Positions 14,047-14,069 of a stretch of 14,069 nt of DNA are shown here, piece by piece. The translations under genes were made by a program, and so were the position numbers. This DNA is from Nitrospira bacterium HGW-Nitrospira-1 (GTDB taxonomy: Bacteria > Nitrospirota > Thermodesulfovibrionia > Thermodesulfovibrionales > UBA6898). Every line of letters begins with the position of its first letter. Positions within the stretch are counted from its first letter, which is position 1. Under the pieces are notes generated by a model. It was not told where the DNA came from and made no database searches. It was given only the letters and a program-made list of their open reading frames with translations. Location: assembly GCA_002839535.1 (NCBI GenBank), contig PGYF01000020.1:846-14914 (forward strand), read 5' to 3'.

Positions 14047-14069
14047 TTTAATGAATTGCTTCCTAATTT
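14047..14069. repeat. 23-bp edge repeat, copy 2 (inverted relative to 1052-1074)
   Basis: The last 23 bases of the window are the exact reverse complement of 1052-1074. The match continues to the very end, so the true repeat may extend further. An end that falls inside a repeat is what a broken assembly would give. Confidence 0.7.

Overview
The window looks like chromosomal DNA of a mid-GC, Gram-negative-type bacterium. The unbroken order gatA-gatB-pheA-hisC-aroF-tyrA-aroA-cmk-ispH-rpsA-sppA-ihfB resembles gene clusters of Nitrospirota and of the former Deltaproteobacteria. This placement is an inference from gene order and protein style (type I-beta DAHP synthase, six-domain S1, short SppA), not from a database search.

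Layout. Positions 1-200 are AT-rich, hold a 13-bp inverted repeat and no credible gene. Positions 201-717 (+ strand) carry a compact BrnT/BrnA-type toxin-antitoxin pair, visibly AT-richer than the rest. Positions 718-1088 are a gene-free convergent gap with a weak terminator-like hairpin and a composite palindromic repeat. From 1089 to 13896 everything is on the - strand. Read in transcription order, gatA and gatB (tRNA-dependent amidotransferase) come first. A 214-bp gap with a candidate promoter and two hairpins follows. Then comes a near-continuous operon: pheA, hisC, aroF, tyrA, aroA, cmk, ispH, rpsA, sppA, ihfB. Positions 13897-14069 hold a possible gatA promoter, two 18-bp direct repeats of insertion-sequence style, and a 23-bp sequence that is an exact inverted copy of 1052-1074.

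How the genes work together. AroF opens the shikimate pathway and AroA makes the chorismate precursor. PheA (chorismate mutase plus prephenate dehydratase plus ACT) makes prephenate and phenylpyruvate. TyrA, which has no mutase domain of its own, takes prephenate toward tyrosine, and HisC is a plausible transaminase for these products. The downstream half is the familiar cmk-rpsA-ihfB neighbourhood (nucleotide metabolism, translation, nucleoid) with ispH and sppA inserted. Most junctions overlap by 1-8 nt, which suggests translational coupling, and many starts are not ATG (TTG, GTG, possibly CTG).

I found no convincing new multi-gene system. The items most worth following are small. They are the structured leader before pheA, a palindrome that encodes the last residues of ribosomal protein S1, a possible CTG start for cmk, and repeats at both edges, with the window ending exactly inside one.
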